In this document: in pieces, positions 49,148 through 56,679 of the stretch
Layout: each line of letters opens with the position of its first letter
How positions within the stretch are numbered: the first letter of the stretch is position 1
Assembly (NCBI GenBank): GCA_963716245.1
Contig: OY970300.1
Location: forward strand, 2,232,001 to 2,296,000
Source of the DNA: VRUE01 sp963716245
Lineage (GTDB): Bacteria; Actinomycetota; Thermoleophilia; Solirubrobacterales; 70-9
Length of the DNA: 64,000 nucleotides
Reading direction: 5' to 3'
Program-made: the position numbers and the translations under genes
The notes under the pieces: generated by a model
What the model was told of the DNA's origin: nothing
What the model saw: the letters and a program-made list of their open reading frames with translations, nothing else
Database searches by the model: none

Positions 49148-50121
49148 GGCTGCCCTCCTTTGGTCTGCGGCTCGTCGGGGGCGGATCGGGGCTCCAGCTG
49201 AATCTCCGTCTCGGCTCCCCGCCTGCCCTCGTCGATCTCGAGGCTGCGCTCGCGCTCGGCGTTCAGCTGGTGCCCGAAGAGGATCGCCAGGTTGGTGATC
49301 CAGAACCAGACCAGCAGTGCGATCAGGCCGCCGAGCGTGCCGTAGGTCTTGTCGTAGGAGCCGAAGTTGGCGACGTAGAGGGCGAACAGGGCCGAGGCGA
49401 CGATCCAGACGACGATCGCGACGAGGCTGCCCGGGGTCACCCACTTGAACCCGCGCAGCTTCACGTTCGGCGACGCGTAGTAGAGGACGCCGATGACGGT
49501 GATGAACAGAGCCGCGAGGACGGGCCACTTGGCGATGTTCCAGATGTCCACGGCGGTGCTCGAAAGGCCGATCGGGTCCGCGACCGCCTCGACGATCGGG
49601 CCGGTCAGGACCAAGCCGAGGGCGACCAGCGCGGTGAGCACGATCATCACCAGGGTGACCAGGATCTGGAGCGGCCGCAGCTTCCAGAACGGGCGCCCCT
49701 CCGGCGTCTCGTAGATCACGTTGGAGGCGCGCATGAAGGCGCCGACGTAGGCCGAGGCCGACCAGAGCGCGGTGGCCAGGCCGATGATCAGCGTGAGGCC
49801 GGCGGCGCCGCGGTTGGAGGTGATCGATTCGATCGGCCCGGAGAAGGTGTCGGCGGCCGTGCCGGGGCCGATCGAGGTGACGATGTCGGTCACAGTTTCG
49901 GTCGTCGATTTGGGATCGCCGACGAGGCCGACCAGCGAGACCATCGCCAGCAGCGCCGGGAAGAGCGAGAGCAGGCCGTAGTAGGTGAGCGCCGCCGCCC
50001 AATCGGAGAGGTTGTCGTCGCGGAACTCGGTCGCGGTGCGCTTCAGCGTCGCGAACCAGCCGCTGCTCGTCCGGCCACGCCGGGAACCATCTTCCACCCT
50101 GGTGCTCCTCGCCCGCTCCAT
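49144..50121 (-). CDS. YihY/BrkB family membrane protein
   Basis: The 325-residue protein has about six membrane helices and the YihY pattern: DDNLSDWAAALTYYGLLSLFPALLAMVSLVGL near the start, WSASAYVGAFMRASNVIYE in the middle, and YGTLGGLIALLVWFWITNLAILFGHQLNAE near the end. The ATG at 50121 gives a start that fits the family; the upstream extension has no homology. Members were once called RNase BN but are membrane proteins of uncertain transport role. It is translationally coupled to the DUF4235 gene. Confidence 0.92.
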   Translation of the reverse strand: MERARSTRVEDGSRRGRTSSGWFATLKRTATEFRDDNLSDWAAALTYYGLLSLFPALLAMVSLVGLVGDPKSTTETVTDIVTSIGPGTAADTFSGPIESITSNRGAAGLTLIIGLATALWSASAYVGAFMRASNVIYETPEGRPFWKLRPLQILVTLVMIVLTALVALGLVLTGPIVEAVADPIGLSSTAVDIWNIAKWPVLAALFITVIGVLYYASPNVKLRGFKWVTPGSLVAIVVWIVASALFALYVANFGSYDKTYGTLGGLIALLVWFWITNLAILFGHQLNAERERSLEIDEGRRGAETEIQLEPRSAPDEPQTKGGQP

Positions 50122-50187
50122 CCGCCAGGCAGATCCCCGCTGGGGCGACAGGCAAACCTCCCGCCCGTCCCGGCATGATGCGGCGAC

Positions 50188-50448
50188 GTGCCTACGATCA
50201 GCCGCTTCTTCGGAATCGCCATCGTCATGTTCTTCGACGATCACGGCTTCCCGCATTTCCATGCCCGCCATGCGTAAGGCGAAGCCAAGGTCAGGATCGA
50301 CAACCTCGAAGTCATGGACAGCAACCTGGGTCGCCGGCAGCTTCGCTTCGTCCTCGCCTGGGCAGAGCTCCACTAGGACGAGCTGGAGGAGAACTGGCGC
50401 CGAGCGCGGGCCGGTGAGACACTTCTGGAGATCGAGCCATTGCGATGA
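50188..50448 (+). pseudogene. DUF4160 protein gene with two in-frame stop codons
   Basis: From the GTG at 50188 the frame reads PTISRFFGIAIVMFFDDHG and FPHFHARH, the DUF4160 start. It then meets TAA (50275-50277), continues GEAKVRIDNLEVMDSNLGRR and LRFVLAWAELH, meets TAG (50374-50376), and ends DELEENWRRARAGETLLEIE before the true stop at 50446-50448. Everything but the two nonsense codons is intact, so the loss is recent. The natural stop overlaps the ATG of its partner DUF2442 gene, the usual layout of this toxin-antitoxin-like pair. Confidence 0.9.
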
Positions 50449-50723
50449 ACGGCCTAACTCCCGACATCACCGCGGTAGACGTCGTCCGCCACGGCGTCCT
50501 TCGGCTGACCTTCGCTGACGGACTGAGCGGAGAGGTCGAAGTCCTCGATCGCATGCGCGGTCCCGTCTTCACTGAGGCCCGTAGCCCAGACGGCTTTGGT
50601 GAGGCCACCGTCGACAGTGAGACCGGCACGGTCGTCTGGCCAGACGGGGCCGATCTCGCCCCGGACACGCTCTATGAGCGCGTTCGATCCGGCGCCTGGC
50701 CGGAGTCCCGTACAGCCGCTTAG
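50445..50723 (+). CDS. DUF2442 domain protein
   Basis: The 92-residue protein matches DUF2442: DITAVDVVRHGVLRLTFADGLSGEVEVLD, then FTEARSPDGFGEATVDSETGTVVWPDGADLAPDTLYERV. DUF2442 genes are usually paired with DUF4160 genes and the pair is thought to act as a toxin-antitoxin-like module. Here the partner is broken while this gene is intact. It ends 15 bp before the 3' end of tRNA-Ser on the opposite strand. Confidence 0.9.
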   Translation: MNGLTPDITAVDVVRHGVLRLTFADGLSGEVEVLDRMRGPVFTEARSPDGFGEATVDSETGTVVWPDGADLAPDTLYERVRSGAWPESRTAA

Positions 50724-50738
50724 CGACGGCTCTGCAAG

Positions 50739-50827
50739 CGGAGGGGGTGGGATTCGAACCCACGAGCCGCCTTGCGACGGCCAACGGTTTTCGAGACCGC
50801 CCCGTTCAACCACTCCGGCACCCCTCC
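50739..50827 (-). tRNA. tRNA-Ser (CGA)
   Basis: A class-II tRNA with a long variable arm. Acceptor GGAGGGG pairs with CCCCTCC, the anticodon loop CTCGAAA gives CGA (codon TCG), and the T-arm has TTCGAAT. The discriminator is G, as expected for serine. Confidence 0.95.
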
Positions 50828-50896
50828 GGGAACTCGGTCCGGCGGTTGATTCTACGGAGGCGGCGCTGCCTGAATCCCCCAAGGCTCAAGGGAAGC

Positions 50897-52846
50897 GTGG
50901 CGGGCGTCGATCAAGGCCCGGTGCAGGGCGCCGAGCAGACCCGGATCGGCAGGTTCTTCGATCGGCACCCCGCGCCGTTGCGCGCCTTCGCGGTCGTGGC
51001 GCTGGTCTGGGGCGTCGGATACCTGACCTGGCGGATCGGCTGGAGCGCCGACGGGACCAGCCCGGTCCTCTACACGATGCTGCTCGTCACCGAGGTCTAC
51101 GGTCTCTGGGCGCTCGGCACGCTGGCCTGGTACTCGTGGTCGCGACCCGCCGCCGTGCGGCCGCCGCCGACGGCTGGGCGAAAGGTCGACATCTACGTCT
51201 GCACCTACGACGAGCCGACTGAGGTGGTCGCCGCGACCCTCGCCGGCTGCCGGGCCGTGACCTACCCGCACACGACCTACCTGCTCGACGACGGCCGGCG
51301 AGCGGAGATGGAGGAGCTGGCGCGGATCGCCGGCGCGCGCTACCTCACCCGCCCCGACAACTCGCACGCCAAGGCGGGCAACATCAACGCCGCGCTCCCC
51401 CGTACGGACGGCGAGCTCGTCCTGATGCTCGACGCCGACCACGTGCCGATGCCCGACGCGCTCGACGCGATGGTCGGCTACTTCGACGACGAGCGGGTCG
51501 CGCTGGTTCAGAGCCCGCACGACTTCTTCAACCACGACTCGGTCCAGCACTACGTCGTCGGCCGGCACGAGCAGTCGCTCTTCTACCGCGTCGTCTGCCC
51601 CGGCAAGAACCGCCACGGCGCCACCTACTGGTGCGGCTCCGCTGCGGTGCTGCGCCGCGAGGCGCTGCTCGAGATCGGCGGCGTCGCGACCGAGACGATC
51701 GCCGAGGACTTCCACACGACGATCCGCCTGCAGCGCCACGGCTGGACGAGCCGCTACCACGACGAGGTCCTGGTCCAGGGCCTCGCCCCCCACGACCTCG
51801 ACGGCTACCTGCTCCAGCGCGACCGCTGGGCGCGCGGCAACCTCGCCGTCTTCACCCTGCCCGAGTCGCCGCTGCGGGCCCGCGAGCTGCCGTTCCTGCA
51901 GCGCCTCTCCTACTTCGTCAGCCTCGCCGCCTACCTGGCGCCGCCGATGCGGCTGCTGCTGCTCGCGACGCTGGCGCTCGTCCTCTGGACCGGTGAGCTG
52001 CCCATGAAGATCAGCACCGTCGCCCTGGCGGCGCTATGGCTTCCCTCCGTGAGCCTCAACCTGCTCGCCGGCTCCGCGCTGGCCCGCGGCTATATGAGGA
52101 TCGGCGAGACGGCCCACTACGAGCTGCTCACGATGGAGATCTACACGCGGGCGCTGCGCTGCATCGTGCGCCCCGGCCGGACCGCGTTCAAGGTCACGCC
52201 GAAGCAGGGCGCCGACGCCGGCGGCCTGCACGCCGTTCGCAAGCTGCACCTGGTGGTGCTCGCTGCCCTTGTGCTGGCGAGCGGCACCGCGCTCCGCCTG
52301 CTCGACCTGGCCGGCATCGGGCCGCTGCCCGACCTTCCCGGCATCGCCGCCGTCGTCGTGCCGCTGCTCGGCGCGATCGAGCTGCGGCGCGTGATGCGCA
52401 CCCTCGTCACGGTCGGCCGTCGCCGGCAGCGCCGCCAGGTCTACCGCTTCGAGGGCGACGCCCCGGCGCACTGCTTCGACGGCCACGGCCACGTCGGCGG
52501 CCACGTCGTCGACGCGAGCGCCGCCGGGGTCGGCCTGGTGCTCGACGCGCCGCTGCAGATCGGCACACGACCCGCGGTGCTGCTCGAGCTGCACGACGCG
52601 GCGGGCAGCACCCACGAGGTCGCAGCACAGGTGGAGGTCCGCTCCTGCCGCGAGGCCGACGGTCGCCATCTCGTCGGAGCGACGATCGAGGAAATTGACC
52701 CCGACTCCCGGATGTGGCTGATGGAGTGGTGCTACGTCGTCTGCAGCCACGAGCGCCTGCGCGGCCACCGGCCGGAGATCGCCACCGACGTGGAGCCGAT
52801 CGTGATGCCGCTCGCGAGACCTCTGCCGGAAGCCGCCGCCGCATAA
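50897..52846 (+). CDS. Cellulose-synthase-like GT2 glycosyltransferase with C-terminal PilZ domain
   Basis: The 649-residue membrane enzyme starts at a GTG (50897). Two N-terminal helices precede the GT2 domain: DIYVCTYDEPTEVVAATL, DDGRR (near 131), the metal motif DADH (near 179), the acceptor motif AEDFHTT and QRDRW (near 307). Further helices follow. The C terminus is PilZ-like: RRQRRQVYR near 508 and DASAAG near 538 form the RxxxR and DxSxxG c-di-GMP site. It resembles BcsA, so it likely makes a polysaccharide under c-di-GMP control. No BcsB-like partner is next to it. Confidence 0.92.
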   Translation: MAGVDQGPVQGAEQTRIGRFFDRHPAPLRAFAVVALVWGVGYLTWRIGWSADGTSPVLYTMLLVTEVYGLWALGTLAWYSWSRPAAVRPPPTAGRKVDIYVCTYDEPTEVVAATLAGCRAVTYPHTTYLLDDGRRAEMEELARIAGARYLTRPDNSHAKAGNINAALPRTDGELVLMLDADHVPMPDALDAMVGYFDDERVALVQSPHDFFNHDSVQHYVVGRHEQSLFYRVVCPGKNRHGATYWCGSAAVLRREALLEIGGVATETIAEDFHTTIRLQRHGWTSRYHDEVLVQGLAPHDLDGYLLQRDRWARGNLAVFTLPESPLRARELPFLQRLSYFVSLAAYLAPPMRLLLLATLALVLWTGELPMKISTVALAALWLPSVSLNLLAGSALARGYMRIGETAHYELLTMEIYTRALRCIVRPGRTAFKVTPKQGADAGGLHAVRKLHLVVLAALVLASGTALRLLDLAGIGPLPDLPGIAAVVVPLLGAIELRRVMRTLVTVGRRRQRRQVYRFEGDAPAHCFDGHGHVGGHVVDASAAGVGLVLDAPLQIGTRPAVLLELHDAAGSTHEVAAQVEVRSCREADGRHLVGATIEEIDPDSRMWLMEWCYVVCSHERLRGHRPEIATDVEPIVMPLARPLPEAAAA

Positions 52847-52851
52847 GGAAT

Positions 52852-52885
52852 GGGGCTGACGAGACGGCTGCTCGAACCCCGGGCT
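52852..52885. repeat. 34-bp direct repeat, copy 1
   Basis: GGGGCTGACGAGACGGCTGC followed by TCGAACCCCGGGCT. A close copy lies at 55030-55063 in the same orientation. The ends GGGG and CCCC are complementary. The two copies bracket the acyltransferase and SGNH genes. Confidence 0.6.
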
Positions 52886-52913
52886 CAACCGGAAGCGCCT
52901 TACCCTGCGCCTT

Positions 52914-54077
52914 ATGCCTGAGAGCGGGAGCCAGCGCAGCCATCACCTGGATGCCATCCGAGTCTCGGCGATCCTCCTCCTGATCCCCTACCACGCTGCC
53001 CGCTATATCCAGAAGGGCGACGGGGGAGCCGAGATCGTCGATGCCGTCGTCTGGTTCGTCCATACCTGGCACATGCCGCTGTTCTTCGCCATCTCCGGTT
53101 TCCTGGCCGCCAGCGCTCTGCGGCGATCCACCGCCGCCTGGCATCTGCGCTCCCGGTTTCGGCGGCTCGGCCTGCCCCTCGCCGTGGGGATGCTGACGGT
53201 CGTCCCGCTGGCCAACCTCCTGGTGATCGGCGCAGCCGCCCTCTGGCCGCGCAACGAGGCGCTTCCGCCGAAACGAGAGCTGGACCTGGCCAACGTCTTC
53301 AGCCTGACGCCGCGGCACCTCTGGTTCATCGCCTACCTGCTGATGATCTCCCTGATCGCGATCGGGGTCTGGCTGGCGCTCCAGCGCGCCCCCGGACTGG
53401 GCGCGGCGCTCAACCGGGGCTTTCGCAACCTGATGCGGTCGTGGTGGGCCGTCCCGGTCCTGGCGTCGATCAGCGCGGCGATCCTGATCACCAAGACCGG
53501 GTGGGTGGCGGGAGGAACCGCGTCCAACTCGCTCGTCCCCGCCCCGACCCTCTTCGCCTACTACAGCCTCTTCTTCTTCTTCGGCTGGCTGCTCAGCGGC
53601 CAGAGCGATCTCGTCGAAGAGCTCAAGCGCGGGGCCTGGCTGCGGCTCGGGACCGGGGTGCTGATCGCCGTGCCCGCCTTCCTTCTCTTCTACGACAACA
53701 ATGACTTCACCGGCAACGTCGGCACGCCGGGCATCCTGGCCGAAATCGACGAGCTGCGCATCTACGGACTGTTGACCGTGGGCATGGTCTGCTGGCTCAC
53801 CCTGTTCGGCATCTGGGGAGTGCTGGCACGATACGTCCGCAGGGAGTCGCGAGCGCTGCGCTACCTGTCGGACGCGAGCTTCTGGATCTACCTCGTCCAC
53901 ATCCCGTTCCTCGTCGCTCTGCAGAGCTCCCTCGCCGAGACCGACCTGTGGCTCCCCGCCCGCTACGGACTGGCCGTGTGTGGAACCCTTGCGCTGGCGG
54001 TTGGAACGTACGCCCTGATCCGTGGCGCTCGCAGGCTGGGGCTGAAGCGCACGGGTCCTCGCGACGCTCCCGGCTAG
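52914..54077 (+). CDS. Acyltransferase-3 family membrane protein
   Basis: The 387-residue protein has ten to eleven membrane helices. The AT3 catalytic region is seen at HHLDAIRVSAILLLIPYHAARY (His in helix 1) and WHMPLFFAISGFLAA, with the R-x10-H-like arrangement of the OafA/OpgC group. SDASFWIYLVHIPFLVALQ is typical of the last helices. It transfers acyl groups across the membrane to sugars or glycans. The adjacent convergent gene encodes a secreted SGNH hydrolase; AT3 and SGNH activities often act together. Confidence 0.9.
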   Translation: MPESGSQRSHHLDAIRVSAILLLIPYHAARYIQKGDGGAEIVDAVVWFVHTWHMPLFFAISGFLAASALRRSTAAWHLRSRFRRLGLPLAVGMLTVVPLANLLVIGAAALWPRNEALPPKRELDLANVFSLTPRHLWFIAYLLMISLIAIGVWLALQRAPGLGAALNRGFRNLMRSWWAVPVLASISAAILITKTGWVAGGTASNSLVPAPTLFAYYSLFFFFGWLLSGQSDLVEELKRGAWLRLGTGVLIAVPAFLLFYDNNDFTGNVGTPGILAEIDELRIYGLLTVGMVCWLTLFGIWGVLARYVRRESRALRYLSDASFWIYLVHIPFLVALQSSLAETDLWLPARYGLAVCGTLALAVGTYALIRGARRLGLKRTGPRDAPG

Positions 54078-54086
54078 GTCGCAGAT

Positions 54087-54998
54087 CTACCGACTTTCTT
54101 CGAGGGGGACCCGCCGGCGCAGGCGATCCAGGACGCGAAGGGCGCCGAGGTTCCGCAGCGCGTAGCCCTGCTGCAATCCCACCGGCCGGAAGTCGATCGC
54201 CGTGCACGGCGGACAGAAAACGCTGGGGTGGACGCCGTCCCGACTCAGGCCTTCCAGGGGAACCCCCGGTTCGACCATCTGTCGCCAGTAGTTCCAGAGC
54301 GGCAGCACCCGGTTCTCGGCCAGGGCGGCGATTTCAGCATTGAAGCGCTCGACCCGCCGCGAGAACGGCCATCTCGCCCGGGGTGGGATCGTGCTGATCA
54401 CCGGGATGACGCCCGCACCGGACACGAGCCTTGCGACCCGGGCGAGGTCGAGCCGGAACTGGACGGCGCTGAAGTCCTCCAGGTCGTTGGTCCCGAACAT
54501 GATCAGGGCAACCGAGGGGCGGACCAACTGCAGCTCGCAGCTGACGGCGGGCAGCCCCTGACACTCGGGAAAGGATTCGCGTGGCAGAAGCGCATCTGCC
54601 GCTCGCCATCCGCCGACGGCGGCAACGCCCAGGCGCGAGTAGCTGTTGCTGACCGGGCACCGAGCTTCCTCAGAGCCCATCGGCACGGAGGTCCTCCCGA
54701 AGAACCCCAGCGTGCCGCGCAGCTCGCTCCACCCGCCCAGGCGAGGACGCCGGCAGGCCAGCGCCTGCAGGAAGGACGGCGACGCGGTGATGCTGTCGCC
54801 GATCTTGGCGAAGACTCCCGGCTGGTTGCCCAGCCGCTCTCCACGCCCTGCGATCTTCCAGAGATGGCCGGTGAGGTCGGGGCTGAGCGCCGGCACGACG
54901 GGCAGCTCCTGCCATTCGGCCGCCCGGGCCTCATGGCTGAAGACAGAGCCCAGTGCAAACACTGCAAGGGCCAGGAGGAAGGTTCTCACCGCGAGCAT
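54087..54998 (-). CDS. Secreted SGNH/GDSL hydrolase
   Basis: The 303-residue protein has a signal peptide (TFLLALAVFALGSVFSHEARA). The SGNH blocks are FAKIGDSITASPSFLQ (catalytic Ser), GGWRAADAL (Gly), LIMFGTNDLEDF (Asn) and RDGVHPSVFCPP (Asp and His). It hydrolyses esters, for example acyl groups on cell-wall sugars. It converges with the acyltransferase gene, nine bases apart, which fits opposing roles in acylation and deacylation. Cysteine pairs (ECQGLPAVSCE, CPPCTAID) suggest disulfides. Confidence 0.9.
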   Translation of the reverse strand: MLAVRTFLLALAVFALGSVFSHEARAAEWQELPVVPALSPDLTGHLWKIAGRGERLGNQPGVFAKIGDSITASPSFLQALACRRPRLGGWSELRGTLGFFGRTSVPMGSEEARCPVSNSYSRLGVAAVGGWRAADALLPRESFPECQGLPAVSCELQLVRPSVALIMFGTNDLEDFSAVQFRLDLARVARLVSGAGVIPVISTIPPRARWPFSRRVERFNAEIAALAENRVLPLWNYWRQMVEPGVPLEGLSRDGVHPSVFCPPCTAIDFRPVGLQQGYALRNLGALRVLDRLRRRVPLEESR

Positions 54999-55029
54999 TC
55001 TCTACGAAGGCATCCGGCGCCTCGTCAAC

Positions 55030-55063
55030 GGGGCTGATGAGACGGTATTCGAACCCCTCGGCT
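55030..55063. repeat. 34-bp direct repeat, copy 2
   Basis: GGGGCTGATGAGACGGTATT followed by CGAACCCCTCGGCT, about 80 percent identical to copy 1 at 52852-52885. A shorter related stretch, CTCGAACCCCGGCT, lies near 55101. This copy is just upstream of the SGNH gene. Confidence 0.6.
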
Positions 55064-55123
55064 AGTCGCGATCGCGTTCGCCGGAGCTTGCCGGACGACT
55101 CTCGAACCCCGGCTTTCGGCACC

Positions 55124-55151
55124 AAAAAAACCGGGATCTCCTGAAACCCGG
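55124..55151 (-). terminator. Intrinsic terminator for the RNase H-like gene
   Basis: On the minus strand CCGGG and CCCGG form a short stem followed by TTTTTTT (A7 at 55124-55130 on plus). It lies about 80 bp after the stop of the RNase H-like gene. A second hairpin, CCGCTTTC-ACGC-GAAAGCGG (55178-55197), lies between it and the gene. Confidence 0.75.
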
Positions 55152-55229
55152 CCAGACGAACTGGGGATCAGGTGCTCCCGCTTTCACGCGAAAGCGGAAG
55201 TCAAGACAGGCATGTGTGCACCGCTGCGC

Positions 55230-55685
55230 TCAGCGACCAGGAAGCGCTTTGGTTGCAAGTGCGTCCGCTTCGGCATTCCATTTTCGCGGAATCCACGAAA
55301 TCCTGATGTTGGGAAACTCCTGGAGCAGGGAGCACGCTTCCGCGTGCAGGGGTCTGATGTGCTCCTTGTCAACCTTCGCGCAGCCGTTTACCTGGTCGAC
55401 CACGAGCTCCGAGTCAAGGAACACCCGGATGCGTTTGATTCCGCGACTGCGGGCGAGCTTGAGTCCTTCGATGAGAGCCCGATACTCCGCAACGGTGTTG
55501 ATGGCGGGTCCGATCGGTTTGGAGATCTCTTCAATTAGCTGACCATCGGGGTCCCTGAGGACGACTCCGATCGCACCTTGAGCTGGATTGTCGATGGTCC
55601 CCGTGCCGGAACCGTCAGTCTTCAGTAGATAGTTGCGCTTCGACGGCTCCGGATCGTCGCCCTCGTGCGTTTCGGGCACCGGCAT
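55230..55685 (-). CDS. RNase H-like domain protein
   Basis: The 151-residue protein is an RNase HI-type nuclease. The catalytic acids are visible in LLKTDGSGTG (D), NTVAEYRALIEGLKLA (E), VFLDSELVVDQV (D) and KWNAEADALA (D). It would cut RNA in RNA-DNA hybrids. The pattern resembles the RnhA-like/reverse-transcriptase-like domains in actinobacteria rather than E. coli RnhA. The gene is less GC-rich than its neighbours and lies on the 3' side of tRNA-Ser(GGA), which may indicate transfer. It has its own terminator. Confidence 0.88.
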   Translation of the reverse strand: MPVPETHEGDDPEPSKRNYLLKTDGSGTGTIDNPAQGAIGVVLRDPDGQLIEEISKPIGPAINTVAEYRALIEGLKLARSRGIKRIRVFLDSELVVDQVNGCAKVDKEHIRPLHAEACSLLQEFPNIRISWIPRKWNAEADALATKALPGR

Positions 55686-55959
55686 GAAGCCAATCTATCT
55701 CACACCGAAGCGCGCACCGAACGGATGCCTCCGTTCACTAGCGCTTTGCGCGAGAAGGAGGACTGCTCCACCTCGGTCTCGCTGCTGCTTTGGACGACAG
55801 GCTCATGGACCTCGAGAGGTCGGACGAAGAAGGTGTCATCAGCCACTCCCGGAGCGTCTGATCGACCGCCTCAAGATCCCGCGTCCGGTTCCCTCACCCC
55901 ACTCGTCTAGGTGCGTGCGTTCTGAGAGTTCGAATAAGAGCCTTCCAGATGCTTCAAAG
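55686..55959. other. Gene-free region upstream of the RNase H-like gene
   Basis: I see no convincing gene here. A short frame ends VISHSRSV before a stop at about 55861 but has no family features or good start. The region should hold the promoter of the RNase H-like gene. Confidence 0.4.
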
Positions 55960-56049
55960 CGGAGAGGGTGGGATTCGAACCCACGAGGCGGGTTAACCCC
56001 GCCCACGCGATTTCCAGTCGCGCTCCTTAAGCCACTCGGACACCTCTCC
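55960..56049 (-). tRNA. tRNA-Ser (GGA)
   Basis: A class-II tRNA. Acceptor GGAGAGG pairs with CCTCTCC, the anticodon loop CTGGAAA gives GGA (codon TCC), the variable arm is long, and the T-arm has TTCGAAT. The discriminator is G. Confidence 0.95.
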
Positions 56050-56105
56050 GGGTGCCCTCAAGGGTATTGCCTCCGGCGGGGCGCGTTTGTCGTGCTATAG
56101 GGCGA

Positions 56106-56585
56106 CTAAGGCGCCCCGGCGCGGCGCGTGGCGAAGAACTCGCGCAGGAGGGCGGCGGACTCCGCCTCGCGGACGCCGCCGACGACCCGCGGGCGGTGGT
56201 TGAGCGCGGGCTCGGCGAGGACGTCGAGGACGCTGCCGGCGGCGCCGGCCTTGGGGTCGGGAGCGGCGAAGACGACGGTGGGGATGCGGGCGAGGACGAT
56301 CGCGCCGGCGCACATCGCGCATGGCTCCAGCGTCACGTAGAGGGTCGTGTCCGGCAGGCGCCAACCGCCGAGCGCCTCGGCGGCGGCGCGGATCGCGAGG
56401 ATCTCGGCGTGGGCGGTCGGGTCGCGGCGCAGCTCGCGCTCGTTGCCGGCGGCGGCGAGCGGCTCTCCCCCGCGGGCGACGACGGCGCCGATCGGGACGT
56501 CGCCGTGCGCCTCGGCGCCCCGCGCCCGCTCCAGGGCGAGCCCCATCAGGCGGTTCTGCGTTGCGTCCAGCGACTCGTCCGGCAT
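56106..56585 (-). CDS. tadA: tRNA adenosine(34) deaminase TadA
   Basis: The 159-residue cytidine-deaminase-fold enzyme converts A34 to inosine in tRNA-Arg(ACG). The zinc and proton-shuttle motif is TAHAEILAIR (H and E), and the second zinc motif is TLEPCAMCAGA (two Cys). VPIGAVVARGGEPLAAAGNE is the usual N-terminal strand pair. The length fits TadA, and the ATG at 56585 gives a normal family start. It lies 56 bp from tRNA-Ser and is divergent from the subtilase gene. Confidence 0.94.
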   Translation of the reverse strand: MPDESLDATQNRLMGLALERARGAEAHGDVPIGAVVARGGEPLAAAGNERELRRDPTAHAEILAIRAAAEALGGWRLPDTTLYVTLEPCAMCAGAIVLARIPTVVFAAPDPKAGAAGSVLDVLAEPALNHRPRVVGGVREAESAALLREFFATRRAGAP

Positions 56586-56679
56586 CGATCGGAGAGTATG
56601 TGCCAGCCACGACTTCGCGGGCCGGCCGGTGTTTGCTGATAGCTCGCTCCGTTGCAGGGGATTCGAGCCGATACCGACC

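Noticed and set aside
52852..52885. Degenerate tRNA remnant in the 34-bp repeat
   Set aside because: TCGAACCCC resembles a T-arm, but neither the T-stem nor an acceptor stem can be formed around it.
55686..55959. Small protein gene upstream of the RNase H-like gene
   Set aside because: The best frame is short, lacks a convincing start and matches no family.
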